Below, piece after piece: positions 1 through 6,136 of a stretch of 12,257 nucleotides of DNA; position 1 is the stretch's first letter, and the number at the start of each line of letters is the position of its first letter. A program made the position numbers and the translations under genes. The notes beneath the pieces were generated by a model. That model ran no database searches. It saw only the letters and a program-made list of their open reading frames with translations, and was not told the DNA's origin. Location of the stretch: positions 1 to 12,257 of the forward strand of contig PQAG01000193.1 in NCBI GenBank assembly GCA_003104895.1, written 5' to 3'. Origin of the DNA: Nitrosomonadales bacterium. GTDB taxonomy: Bacteria; Pseudomonadota; Gammaproteobacteria; Burkholderiales; Sulfuricellaceae.

Positions 1-801
1 GGCGATGACGCGCTGGCCGGTGACGTATTCGCCGTATTCCGCGTTGTTGGAAATGGAATAGTTCATGTTGGCAATGCCGCCTTCATACATCAGGTCCACG
101 ATCAGCTTGAGTTCGTGCAGGCATTCGAAGTAGGCCATTTCCGGCGCATAACCGGCTTCGGTCAGGGTCTCGAAACCGGCCTTCACCAGTTCCACTGCGC
201 CGCCGCACAGCACGGCCTGCTCGCCGAACAGGTCGGTTTCGGTTTCTTCACGGAAGTTGGTTTCGATCACTCCACCCTTGGTGCCGCCGTTGGCTGCCGC
301 GTAGGACAGGGCGATGTCCTTGGCCTTGCCGGACTTGTCCTGGTAAACCGCGATCAGGGAGGGCACGCCGCCGCCCTTGAGGTATTCGGAACGCACGGTA
401 TGGCCCGGGCCCTTGGGGGCGACCATGATCACGTCCAGGTCGGCACGCGGCACGATCTGGTTGTAGTGGATGTTGAAGCCGTGGGCAAAGGCCAGGGCTG
501 CGCCTTTCTTGATGTTCGGCTCGATGTCGCCGTAGTAGGCGCCGGGCTGCTGCTCGTCCGGCACCAGGATCATGACGACATCGGCGCCCTTGACGGCCTT
601 GCCCACTTCCTCCACCTTGTGGCCGGCCTTCTCGGCCTTGTCCCAGGAAGCGCCGCCCTTGCGCAGGCCGATGGTAACCTTGCAGCCGGAATCCTTCAGG
701 TTGTTGGCGTGAGCGTGGCCCTGCGAGCCGTAGCCGACGATGGTGACTTTCTTGCCCTTGATCAGGGAGAGGTCGGCGTCTTTGTCGTAATAAACTTTCA
801 T
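1..801 (-). CDS. ilvC: Ketol-acid reductoisomerase (NADP+), 3' part missing
   Basis: Class I KARI converts acetolactate or acetohydroxybutyrate to the dihydroxy acids of valine, leucine and isoleucine synthesis in the cytoplasm, using NADPH and Mg2+. Seen: 267 codons from the ATG whose complement is 799-801, running off the left edge; the family is usually about 338 residues. The N-terminal Rossmann motif VGYGSQG is at residues 22-28. The metal and active-site acids of the short class I enzymes fall at their usual places: D190 and E194 in DLFGEQ, then E226 and E230. The start is fixed by an AAAGGA ribosome site (complement of 807-812) five bases upstream. The gene is third in ilvB-ilvN-ilvC, 83 bases after ilvN, and that gap is filled by the inverted heptamer array. 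No defects seen in the part present. Confidence 0.97.
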   Translation of the reverse strand, partial: MKVYYDKDADLSLIKGKKVTIVGYGSQGHAHANNLKDSGCKVTIGLRKGGASWDKAEKAGHKVEEVGKAVKGADVVMILVPDEQQPGAYYGDIEPNIKKGAALAFAHGFNIHYNQIVPRADLDVIMVAPKGPGHTVRSEYLKGGGVPSLIAVYQDKSGKAKDIALSYAAANGGTKGGVIETNFREETETDLFGEQAVLCGGAVELVKAGFETLTEAGYAPEMAYFECLHELKLIVDLMYEGGIANMNYSISNNAEYGEYVTGQRVIA

Positions 802-820
802 GGTTTTCCTTTCATTGCAT

Positions 821-888
821 AGTGAGGAGTGAGGAGAAAGGAGTAAGGAGCAGGGTTTTCCCCTCACCCCTCACTCCTCACCCCTCAC
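821..888. repeat. Inverted pair of GTGAGGR heptamer arrays between ilvN and ilvC
   Basis: Left arm, read on the plus strand from 822: GTGAGGA, GTGAGGA, GAAAGGA, GTAAGGA, GCAGGG. After a short TTTTC centre, the right arm, read on the minus strand from 888, is GTGAGGG, GTGAGGA, GTGAGGG, GTGAGGG. The period is exactly seven. The two arms can fold into an imperfect hairpin with roughly 18 of 28 pairs in the best register I could make by hand. The stop codon of ilvN (TGA, complement of 885-887) lies inside the first right-arm unit. In the ilv transcript the hairpin would sit between the ilvN stop and the ilvC ribosome site. There is no T-run typical of an intrinsic terminator after it. Confidence 0.9.
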
Positions 889-1376
889 GATTTAAGTATT
901 CTGTCGCCGCGTCCAATGCCGGAAGCGCCGGTGCGCACGGTTTCGAGAATGGCGCTCTTGTCCAGCGCACCGAGAAAGGCATCCAGCTTGTGGCCGGCGC
1001 CGGTCATTTCGATGGTATAGGTCTTGTCGGTCACGTCGATGATCCGGCCGCGGAAAATGTCCGACATGCGCTTCATTTCCTCGCGCAAGATTCCTTCGGC
1101 GCGCACCTTGACCAGCATCAGTTCGCGTTCGATGTGGCCGCCGTCCGACAGGTCCACCACCCTGACCGTATCCACCAGCTTGTTGAGCTGCTTGGTGATC
1201 TGTTCGATGATTTCATCCGAACCGCGCGTCACGATGGTCATGCGCGACAGGGTGGCGTCTTCGGTGGGCGCCACGGTCAGCGATTCGATATTGTAGCCGC
1301 GTGCCGAGAACAGGCCTGCCACGCGGGACAGGGCGCCGGCTTCGTTTTCCATCAGGAGGGAAATGATATGTCTCAT
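885..1376 (-). CDS. ilvN: Acetolactate synthase small (regulatory) subunit
   Basis: This is the regulatory subunit of acetohydroxyacid synthase (IlvN/IlvH family). It binds valine through an N-terminal ACT domain and activates the catalytic subunit. Its 163 residues equal the length of E. coli IlvH rather than the short IlvN. The ACT domain spans about residues 2-77. The positions known from IlvH valine-resistant mutants, N11, G14 and N29, are all present (ENEAGALSR, RGYNIESL), so feedback inhibition by valine is expected. The C-terminal domain follows to about residue 160. The gene begins two bases after the ilvB stop, indicating coupled translation. Its own stop lies within a heptamer repeat unit, so the protein ends GRGDRILKS exactly where the repeat begins. 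Confidence 0.97.
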   Translation of the reverse strand: MRHIISLLMENEAGALSRVAGLFSARGYNIESLTVAPTEDATLSRMTIVTRGSDEIIEQITKQLNKLVDTVRVVDLSDGGHIERELMLVKVRAEGILREEMKRMSDIFRGRIIDVTDKTYTIEMTGAGHKLDAFLGALDKSAILETVRTGASGIGRGDRILKS

Positions 1377-1378
1377 GT

Positions 1379-3082
1379 TTACACCAGAATCATTTCAGAA
1401 AGCCCCTTGCCGCCGGGAATCATGGGGTACACGTTCTCGGTCTGGTCGGTGCGGAAGTCCAGGAATACCAGCTTTTCCTTCATTTCTGCGGAGAAAGCCC
1501 ATTTGAGCGCATCTTCCACCTCGGCCGGGTTGTCGATGCGACGCCCGGCGTGGCCATAGGCCTCGGCCAGCTTGACGAAATCCGGCAGGGTGTCCATGTA
1601 GGACTCGGCGTAGCGCTCGCCGTAAAAAAATTCCTGCCACTGCCGTACCATGCCCAGATAGCGGTTGTTGAGCAGGATGATCTTGAGCGGAATGTTGAAC
1701 TGCTTGCAGGTGGCCAGTTCCTGGATGTTCATCTGGATGCTGCCCTCGCCGGTGACGCAGGCCACCATCGCATCCGGGTGGGCCAGCTGCACGCCCATGG
1801 CGGCCGGCAAACCGAAACCCATGGTGCCCAGGCCGCCCGAGTTGATCCAGCGGCGCGGCTTGTCGAATTTGTAGAATTGCGCTGCCCACATCTGGTGCTG
1901 GCCCACGTCGGAAGTCACGAAGGCGTCGCCTTTGGTCACTTCATGCAGCTTTTCCAGCACGAACTGGGGCTTGATGATGTCGCTGCTGCGGTCGTACTTG
2001 AGGCAGTCGCGCGAACGCCAAAGCTCAATCTGCGTCAGCCAGGTCTTGAGCGCGGCCTGATCCGGTTTTTCCTTGCTGGCCTTGATCAGCTTGATCATTT
2101 CCGTCAGCACTTCCGGCACGTTGCCGACGATAGGCACGTCCACCCGGACGCGCTTGGAGATGGAGGAGGGGTCGATGTCGATGTGGATGATCTGGCGCTC
2201 TTCCTGGTAGAAGTGCTCGGGATTGCCGATCACCCGGTCGTCGAAACGCGCGCCGATGGCAATCAGAACATCGCTGTGATGCACCGCCATATTGGCTTCG
2301 TAGGTGCCATGCATGCCGAGCATGCCGACCGACAGGGGATCGGAGGCGGGGAAGCCGCCCAGGCCCATCAGGGTGTTGGTACATGGGAAGCCCAGCAGGC
2401 GCGCCAGTTCGGTCAGTTGCTTGGCGGCATCGGACAGGATCACCCCGCCGCCGGCATAGATCATCGGGCGCTTGGCGCTCAGCAGCATCTGCACGGCGCG
2501 CTTGATCTGGCCGCTATGCCCCTTGGTTACCGGGTTGTAGGAGCGCAGGCTGATGTTCCTGGGGTATTCGAACTCGGCCCTGAACTGGGTCACGTCCTTG
2601 GGGATGTCCACCAGCACCGGGCCGGGGCGACCCGTCGAGGCGATATAGAATGCCTTCTTGATGGTGCTGGCGAGATCGCGGATGTCCTTGACCAGGAAAT
2701 TGTGCTTGACGCAGGGGCGGGTGATGCCAACCGTGTCCACTTCCTGGAAGGCATCCATGCCGATGGCGGGCGTCGGCACCTGGCCGCTGATCACCACCAT
2801 AGGGATCGAGTCCATGTAGGCCGTTGCAATGCCGGTGACCGCATTGGTCGCGCCCGGTCCGGAGGTGACCAGCGCCACGCCGGTGCGGCCGGTGGCGCGG
2901 GCGTAGCCGTCAGCGGCGTGCACAGCTGCCTGTTCGTGGCGCACCAGGACATGCTTGAACTTGTCCTGCTTGTAAATTTCGTCGTAGATGTTGAGCACCG
3001 CGCCGCCGGGATAGCCGAATACATATTCGACATTTTCTTCCGCCAAGCAGCGTACAGTGATTTCTGCGCCCGTTAACTCCAT
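1379..3082 (-). CDS. ilvB: Acetolactate synthase large (catalytic) subunit
   Basis: Thiamine-diphosphate enzyme (IlvB/IlvI type) that condenses pyruvate with pyruvate or 2-ketobutyrate, the first common step of branched-chain amino-acid synthesis. 567 residues. N-terminal TPP domain: FGYPGGAVL at about 22-30 and catalytic glutamate E50 in VRHEQAA. A central FAD-type domain follows. C-terminal TPP domain: metal motif around residue 446 (VTGEGSIQMNIQEL) and LNNRYLGMVRQWQ. The usual GDG is GEG here, a conservative change I believe is common in betaproteobacteria. I chose the ATG with complement 3080-3082 because MELTGAE aligns with the E. coli IlvI start and an AAGG site sits six bases upstream. 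A TTG at 3109 in the same frame would add nine unconserved residues. First gene of the ilv operon. Confidence 0.97.
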   Translation of the reverse strand: MELTGAEITVRCLAEENVEYVFGYPGGAVLNIYDEIYKQDKFKHVLVRHEQAAVHAADGYARATGRTGVALVTSGPGATNAVTGIATAYMDSIPMVVISGQVPTPAIGMDAFQEVDTVGITRPCVKHNFLVKDIRDLASTIKKAFYIASTGRPGPVLVDIPKDVTQFRAEFEYPRNISLRSYNPVTKGHSGQIKRAVQMLLSAKRPMIYAGGGVILSDAAKQLTELARLLGFPCTNTLMGLGGFPASDPLSVGMLGMHGTYEANMAVHHSDVLIAIGARFDDRVIGNPEHFYQEERQIIHIDIDPSSISKRVRVDVPIVGNVPEVLTEMIKLIKASKEKPDQAALKTWLTQIELWRSRDCLKYDRSSDIIKPQFVLEKLHEVTKGDAFVTSDVGQHQMWAAQFYKFDKPRRWINSGGLGTMGFGLPAAMGVQLAHPDAMVACVTGEGSIQMNIQELATCKQFNIPLKIILLNNRYLGMVRQWQEFFYGERYAESYMDTLPDFVKLAEAYGHAGRRIDNPAEVEDALKWAFSAEMKEKLVFLDFRTDQTENVYPMIPGGKGLSEMILV

Positions 3083-3120
3083 GGAATGCCTTGTCTGACA
3101 AACTAACAAAAAGACCTAGA

Positions 3121-3149
3121 ACAGTAATGGTTGCGGAGTGTTTGGTCAA
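3121..3149 (-). promoter_or_regulatory. Predicted sigma-70 promoter of the ilvBNC operon
   Basis: On the minus strand, TTGACC (complement of 3144-3149) and TACTGT (complement of 3121-3126) are separated by 17 bases. This is a good -35 with a weaker -10 that keeps the most conserved T, A and final T. The predicted transcript would start near 3114, leaving about 30 bases before the ilvB ATG. That is too short for a leader peptide with attenuator. Confidence 0.45.
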
Positions 3150-3198
3150 GTGCGGCATTGCAGGGTTGGTTTGGGGGCGCCTAAAAGGGGTGGATTTT

Positions 3199-3207
3199 TG
3201 CTAAGAT
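3199..3207 (+). promoter_or_regulatory. Possible extended -10 promoter of the sigma-factor operon
   Basis: TGCTAAGAT has an extended -10 TG and a 4/6 match to TATAAT. No convincing -35 lies 16-18 bases upstream. Transcription would start near 3214, about 35-40 bases before the candidate sigma-factor start. Weak evidence. An ECF-type autoregulated promoter with a different consensus cannot be excluded. Confidence 0.25.
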
Positions 3208-3251
3208 GAACAAAACAGTATTTATTTCATCAGCAATTCGGAATTGACAAA

Positions 3252-3818
3252 CTGGCCACTGAACGCGAACTTTCGGATTTCCTGATTCAGGTTGAGCGGC
3301 GCGCATTCAAGCAGGCGGTTTTCGCCGTGCATGATGATCATGCCGCGCTGGACATCGTGCAGGATGCCATGATGAGGCTGGCGGAAAAGTATGGTGCGCG
3401 CCCGGTCGATGAGCTGCCGATGCTGTTCCAGCGCATTCTGCAGAATGCCATCCGTGACTATTTCCGCCGCCACAAGGTGCGCGCGCTGTGGACAACCCTG
3501 CTGTCCTCGTTTTCCTTCAACAAGGAAGGCGATGAGCAGGATCCGCTGGAAACTCTGGAGGTTGAAAGCGACTCCAATTATTTTGAGAATCCGGCAAACC
3601 AGCTGGATCGGGCACAAACGCTCGCTGTAATTGAAGAGGCAGTGGGAAAATTGCCTGCGCGTCAACGGGAAGCCTTCATGCTGCGTTACTGGGAAGATAT
3701 GGATGTCGCCGAAACGGCGGCGGCAATGGGGTGCTCCGAAGGGAGCGTGAAGACCCATTGCTCACGGGCAGTACATACCCTGGCTGCCGCGTTGAAGAAC
3801 AAAGGAGTGAAGCTATGA
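3252..3818 (+). CDS. Sigma-70 family RNA polymerase sigma factor (ECF-like), non-canonical start
   Basis: Two-domain sigma factor that would direct RNA polymerase to an unknown regulon. Region 2 covers the N-terminal part (conserved LSDFLIQVERRAFKQAVF, then AALDIVQDAMMRLAEKY and ELPMLFQRILQNAIRDYFRR). A linker rich in acidic residues follows, then region 4 with a helix-turn-helix (LPARQREAFMLRYWEDM through CSEGSVKTHCSRA). The first usable standard start is GTG at 3327, which would delete the first 25 or more conserved residues of region 2. The open frame extends upstream to a TGA at 3207-3209 without ATG, GTG or TTG. I placed the start at CTG 3252 (would read MATERELSDFL; a GGA lies nine bases upstream). 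ATT at 3243 (MDKLATEREL) is the other candidate. It is first in a four-gene unit and overlaps the next gene by ATGA. The family assignment is firm; the start is not. Confidence 0.85.
   Translation: MATERELSDFLIQVERRAFKQAVFAVHDDHAALDIVQDAMMRLAEKYGARPVDELPMLFQRILQNAIRDYFRRHKVRALWTTLLSSFSFNKEGDEQDPLETLEVESDSNYFENPANQLDRAQTLAVIEEAVGKLPARQREAFMLRYWEDMDVAETAAAMGCSEGSVKTHCSRAVHTLAAALKNKGVKL
3801..3807 (+). promoter_or_regulatory. Ribosome binding site of the DUF3619 gene
   Basis: AAAGGAG lies seven bases before the ATG at 3815, inside the last codons of the sigma-factor gene. It fixes the DUF3619 start against the longer open frame that reaches back to 3731. Confidence 0.85.
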
Positions 3819-4198
3819 ACGAGCGGGACATAGCAAAAAGAATTACCCAGCATTTGAATTATGGCGCCAATCAGCTGGATCGTTCCGTGCTGGAGCGGCT
3901 GCAGTCGGCGCGCAAGCAGGCATTGGCTGCGCACGCCAGCCCGCAGCAGGTGTTTGGCATTGCGATGGCGGGGCATGGAGATGTGCATTCCGGGCATCAT
4001 GGCCACCATGGACATTTGCGTTTCTGGATTTCGCTCGCGGTTTTGCTGCTGGGCCTGCTGATTGCATTCAACTGGCAGGAGATCAACGGCGCCGATCCGG
4101 ACGATGTGGATGCCAACCTGCTGGCGGGAGAGTTGCCGGTTCATGCTTTTCTTGATTCTGATTTCAATTCATGGCTAGACCAATCCTTGCGGCACTAG
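3815..4198 (+). CDS. DUF3619 family single-pass membrane protein
   Basis: 127 residues. An N-terminal soluble part of about 68 residues is predicted to be cytoplasmic. It is followed by one transmembrane helix at about 69-86 (LRFWISLAVLLLGLLIAF) and a short acidic C-terminal part containing LLAGELPVHAFLDSDFNSWL, which I recognise as the DUF3619 signature. Just before the helix lies a histidine-rich stretch, residues 54-67 (HGDVHSGHHGHHGH). The start ATG overlaps the sigma-factor TGA and has a strong AAAGGAG site, so the two are probably made in fixed proportion. Function is unknown. The topology and the place directly behind a sigma factor resemble membrane anti-sigma factors, but I see no zinc-binding anti-sigma motif (HxxxCxxC), so that role is only inference. 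Confidence 0.88.
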   Translation: MNERDIAKRITQHLNYGANQLDRSVLERLQSARKQALAAHASPQQVFGIAMAGHGDVHSGHHGHHGHLRFWISLAVLLLGLLIAFNWQEINGADPDDVDANLLAGELPVHAFLDSDFNSWLDQSLRH

Positions 4199-4623
4199 CG
4201 GTCTGGCTATTGCTGGCTTCAGGCCAGGTGCTGGCCGCTGATTCAGCCAGGCCGCCGCGCTGGTCTGAGCTGAACCCCGAGCAGCAGCAGATACTCTCTC
4301 CGGTGGCTGGCAACTGGGACAGCATGTCGGCGCACAAGCGCTTCAAGCTGCTGGGTGTGGCCAGGCAATACCTGAAGATGACGCCCCTCGAGCAGCAGCG
4401 CGTTCAGGCGCAACTCAAGGACTGGGACCGGCTGACCTTCGAGGAACGGGAAAGGGCGCGCCAGCGCTATAAGCAGTTCAAACAGCTGCCCCCGGAAAAA
4501 CGCCAGGAACTGAAGCAGAAGTGGCGGCAAAAGGTGGAGCAGAAATCCGCGCTGAATCCGCCCGCGCCGGAAAATCCCGTGCCTGCTCCGGCTTCGCCGC
4601 CTCCCGCCTCTTCCGCACCATAA
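4171..4623 (+). CDS. DUF3106 domain protein with signal peptide
   Basis: 150 residues. A signal peptide covers about 1-22 (LAALAVWLLLASGQVLA, cleavage likely before AD), so the protein is exported to the periplasm. The DUF3106 core covers about 28-125. It has a tryptophan-rich start (RWSELNPEQQQIL, GNWDSM) and then very polar helices rich in Arg, Lys, Gln and Glu, with the recurring pattern LTFEERERARQRYKQFKQLP and PEKRQELKQKW. The C-terminal 25 residues are a proline/alanine-rich tail with no expected fold. The gene starts inside the last 28 bases of the DUF3619 gene and has no clear ribosome site, so translation is probably coupled. No biochemical role is established for the domain to my knowledge. 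Confidence 0.88.
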   Translation: MARPILAALAVWLLLASGQVLAADSARPPRWSELNPEQQQILSPVAGNWDSMSAHKRFKLLGVARQYLKMTPLEQQRVQAQLKDWDRLTFEERERARQRYKQFKQLPPEKRQELKQKWRQKVEQKSALNPPAPENPVPAPASPPPASSAP

Positions 4624-4627
4624 TCTG

Positions 4628-5059
4628 GTGGAGCCATCCCCCCAAAATTTTCCCAGCCCCGGCATCCTGAGACGCCTGGCCAGCATGCTCTACGAGAGCC
4701 TGTTGCTGCTTGCGGTGCTGTTTCTGGCCGGCTTCCTGTTCGTCGGCCTGACTCTGGGCAGCACGACGCAGCTGGTCAGGAGCGTCTTCCAGGTTTATTT
4801 GCTGGGCGTCATGGCGGCCTATTTCATCTGGTTCTGGCTGCGTGGCGGGCAAACGTTGGCGATGAAAACCTGGCATTTGCGCCTGGTGAGCGCGGACGGG
4901 TCGCCGCTGACTCTGCGGCAGGCAATATTGCGCTTTGCGCTCGCCCTGCCCGGTATGCTGCTGGGGATCGGTATCCTGTGGGCGCTGTTTGACCGTGAGC
5001 GTCAATTTCTGCACGACCGCCTGGCCGGGACAAAAATCATACTAACCGCTAACCGCTAA
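4628..5059 (+). CDS. RDD family integral membrane protein
   Basis: 143 residues with three predicted membrane helices, about 20-42, 51-70 and 102-120. RDD landmarks: the N-terminal arginine cluster LRRLASMLYE, where the usual aspartate is replaced by glutamate; GGQTLAMKTWHLRLVSADG after helix 2; and the C-terminal FLHDRLAGTKII. Family members are thought to be transporters or membrane accessory proteins; substrate unknown. GTG at 4628 is chosen because RRLASMLYE needs the upstream residues. It lies four bases after the DUF3106 stop and has no visible ribosome site. The next in-frame start, ATG 4685, would remove the arginine cluster. The last residues LTANR and the TAA stop are encoded by the TAACCGC repeats, so the natural C-terminus may have ended near TKII. 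Last gene of the sigma-factor unit. Confidence 0.9.
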   Translation: MEPSPQNFPSPGILRRLASMLYESLLLLAVLFLAGFLFVGLTLGSTTQLVRSVFQVYLLGVMAAYFIWFWLRGGQTLAMKTWHLRLVSADGSPLTLRQAILRFALALPGMLLGIGILWALFDRERQFLHDRLAGTKIILTANR

Positions 5060-5067
5060 CCGCTACC
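5043..5067. repeat. TAACCGC heptamer array shared by two convergent gene ends
   Basis: Three perfect units (5043-5049, 5050-5056, 5057-5063) are followed by a partial TACC. On the plus strand TAA occurs at 5043, 5050 and 5057, one per reading frame. On the minus strand each unit junction gives TAG (complements of 5063-5065, 5056-5058, 5049-5051 and 5042-5044), also covering all frames. The RDD gene stops at 5057-5059 and lptG stops at the complement of 5063-5065. There are three bases between the two stops and no terminator hairpin. Confidence 0.92.
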
Positions 5068-6136
5068 TTCTTTCCGTCCACCAGAGTATTCCCAGCGCAG
5101 CGCCGAGAAATGCTAGCGCAGGGAAGGATGCGCTGAAAAGCGGCGGCCAGTCATTGAGCAGGCCGAGATGGGCAAAGACCCTGTTGAGCAAATGAAACGA
5201 CAGGCCTGCCATGATGCCCGTGAATATCTTGCCGCTGACCCCGCCGCTGCGGGACTGGTGGTAGGCGAAGGGCAGGGCGAAGATCATCATCACCAGGGTG
5301 GCGAAGGGGTAGGCCAGCTTGGACCACAGCGCAATTTCGTAGCGCGTCGTTTTCTGCTTGTTGTCGCGCAGGTGTTGTACGTACTGGTAGAGGCTCAATG
5401 CCGACATCTGTTCCGGCACCACCAGCAGCACGGATAGAATGTCCGGGTTCAGTACCGATGTCCAGGCAAGTTGCGGCAGCTTGCCTACCACCGTTTTCTC
5501 GCCTTCGAAACGGGTCTGGCTGACTTCTTCCAGCAGCCAGCGGCCAGCTTCTTCATGGTGGCCGCGCTCGGCGTAGCTCACGGTTTTCAAGCGATAGTCC
5601 TGATCGAATTCAAAAATCTTGACGCCCAGCAAGGTCGTGTCAGGCAGGATTTCGCGCACGTTGACAAAGCTCTGCGCATCCTTGATCCACAGTCCGGAAC
5701 GGAACTCCTGCGCGACCACCGAGCTGGTGGCCTTGAGCCTCAGTTGCTGCGCCATGCGTTCTGCCGCCGGGGTGACGAGTTCGCCAAAGAGCAGGGTCAA
5801 TGCCACAAAAACCAGGCCGGTCTGCATCAGCGACAAGGCAAAGCGCTGGGTCGAGAGGCCGGAAACCCGCATGACCGTGAACTCGGAATTGGCCGAAAAC
5901 TGGGCCAGGGCAAACAATGTGCCGATCAGTGCCGCGATGGGAAACAGCTCGTAAATATGCCCCGGCAAACCCAGCGCTACAAAGCCAAGAATTTGCGGCA
6001 GGCGGTAATGCCCCTTGCCCAGGTCGCCCAGCTCATGAATCAGGTCAAAGAAGGCAAACAGGGAAAGCAGGGCGGCGAAGACGAACAGCGTGCTGGAGTA
6101 GATTTCCTTGGCCAGGTAGCGGTGCAGAATGTTCAT
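5063..6136 (-). CDS. lptG: LPS export ABC transporter permease LptG
   Basis: Inner-membrane permease subunit that pairs with LptF and the ATPase LptB to extract lipopolysaccharide and pass it to LptC and the LptA bridge. 357 residues, usual size. Predicted helices are at about 15-33, 62-80, 103-122, 275-292, 301-320 and 333-352. A periplasmic beta-jellyroll lies between helices 3 and 4. The cytoplasmic coupling helix that contacts LptB is visible as EFTVMRVSGLS at 85-95. The open frame continues upstream to 6427, but the ATG with complement 6134-6136 is right. It gives the family N-terminus MNILHRYLAKEIY, and its ATGA overlaps the lptF stop. The TAG stop lies in the heptamer array. Confidence 0.97.
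   Translation of the reverse strand: MNILHRYLAKEIYSSTLFVFAALLSLFAFFDLIHELGDLGKGHYRLPQILGFVALGLPGHIYELFPIAALIGTLFALAQFSANSEFTVMRVSGLSTQRFALSLMQTGLVFVALTLLFGELVTPAAERMAQQLRLKATSSVVAQEFRSGLWIKDAQSFVNVREILPDTTLLGVKIFEFDQDYRLKTVSYAERGHHEEAGRWLLEEVSQTRFEGEKTVVGKLPQLAWTSVLNPDILSVLLVVPEQMSALSLYQYVQHLRDNKQKTTRYEIALWSKLAYPFATLVMMIFALPFAYHQSRSGGVSGKIFTGIMAGLSFHLLNRVFAHLGLLNDWPPLFSASFPALAFLGAALGILWWTERR

Noticed and set aside
856..890. Intrinsic terminator at the heptamer inverted repeat before ilvC
   Set aside because: The stem is imperfect and no U-tract follows it in the ilv direction. ilvC has its own ribosome site and is expected to be co-transcribed.
1743..1748. GEG in place of GDG in the IlvB thiamine motif as a loss of function
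   Set aside because: Conservative acid exchange with the rest of the motif intact, and I believe common among betaproteobacterial enzymes.
1550..3076. 508-codon plus-strand frame opposite ilvB
   Set aside because: It is antisense to a strongly conserved enzyme, has no ribosome site and shows a low-complexity composition typical of shadow frames.
3109..3109. TTG at 3109 as the ilvB start
   Set aside because: It adds nine residues not found in relatives. ATG 3082 has a well-placed AAGG and matches the conserved N-terminus.
3206..3247. 13-codon open frame MNKTVFISSAIRN ending just before the sigma-factor start, a possible coupling leader peptide
   Set aside because: It has no ribosome site, and the only promoter-like -10 overlaps its start codon, so it would probably not be transcribed. 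A frame this short is expected by chance.
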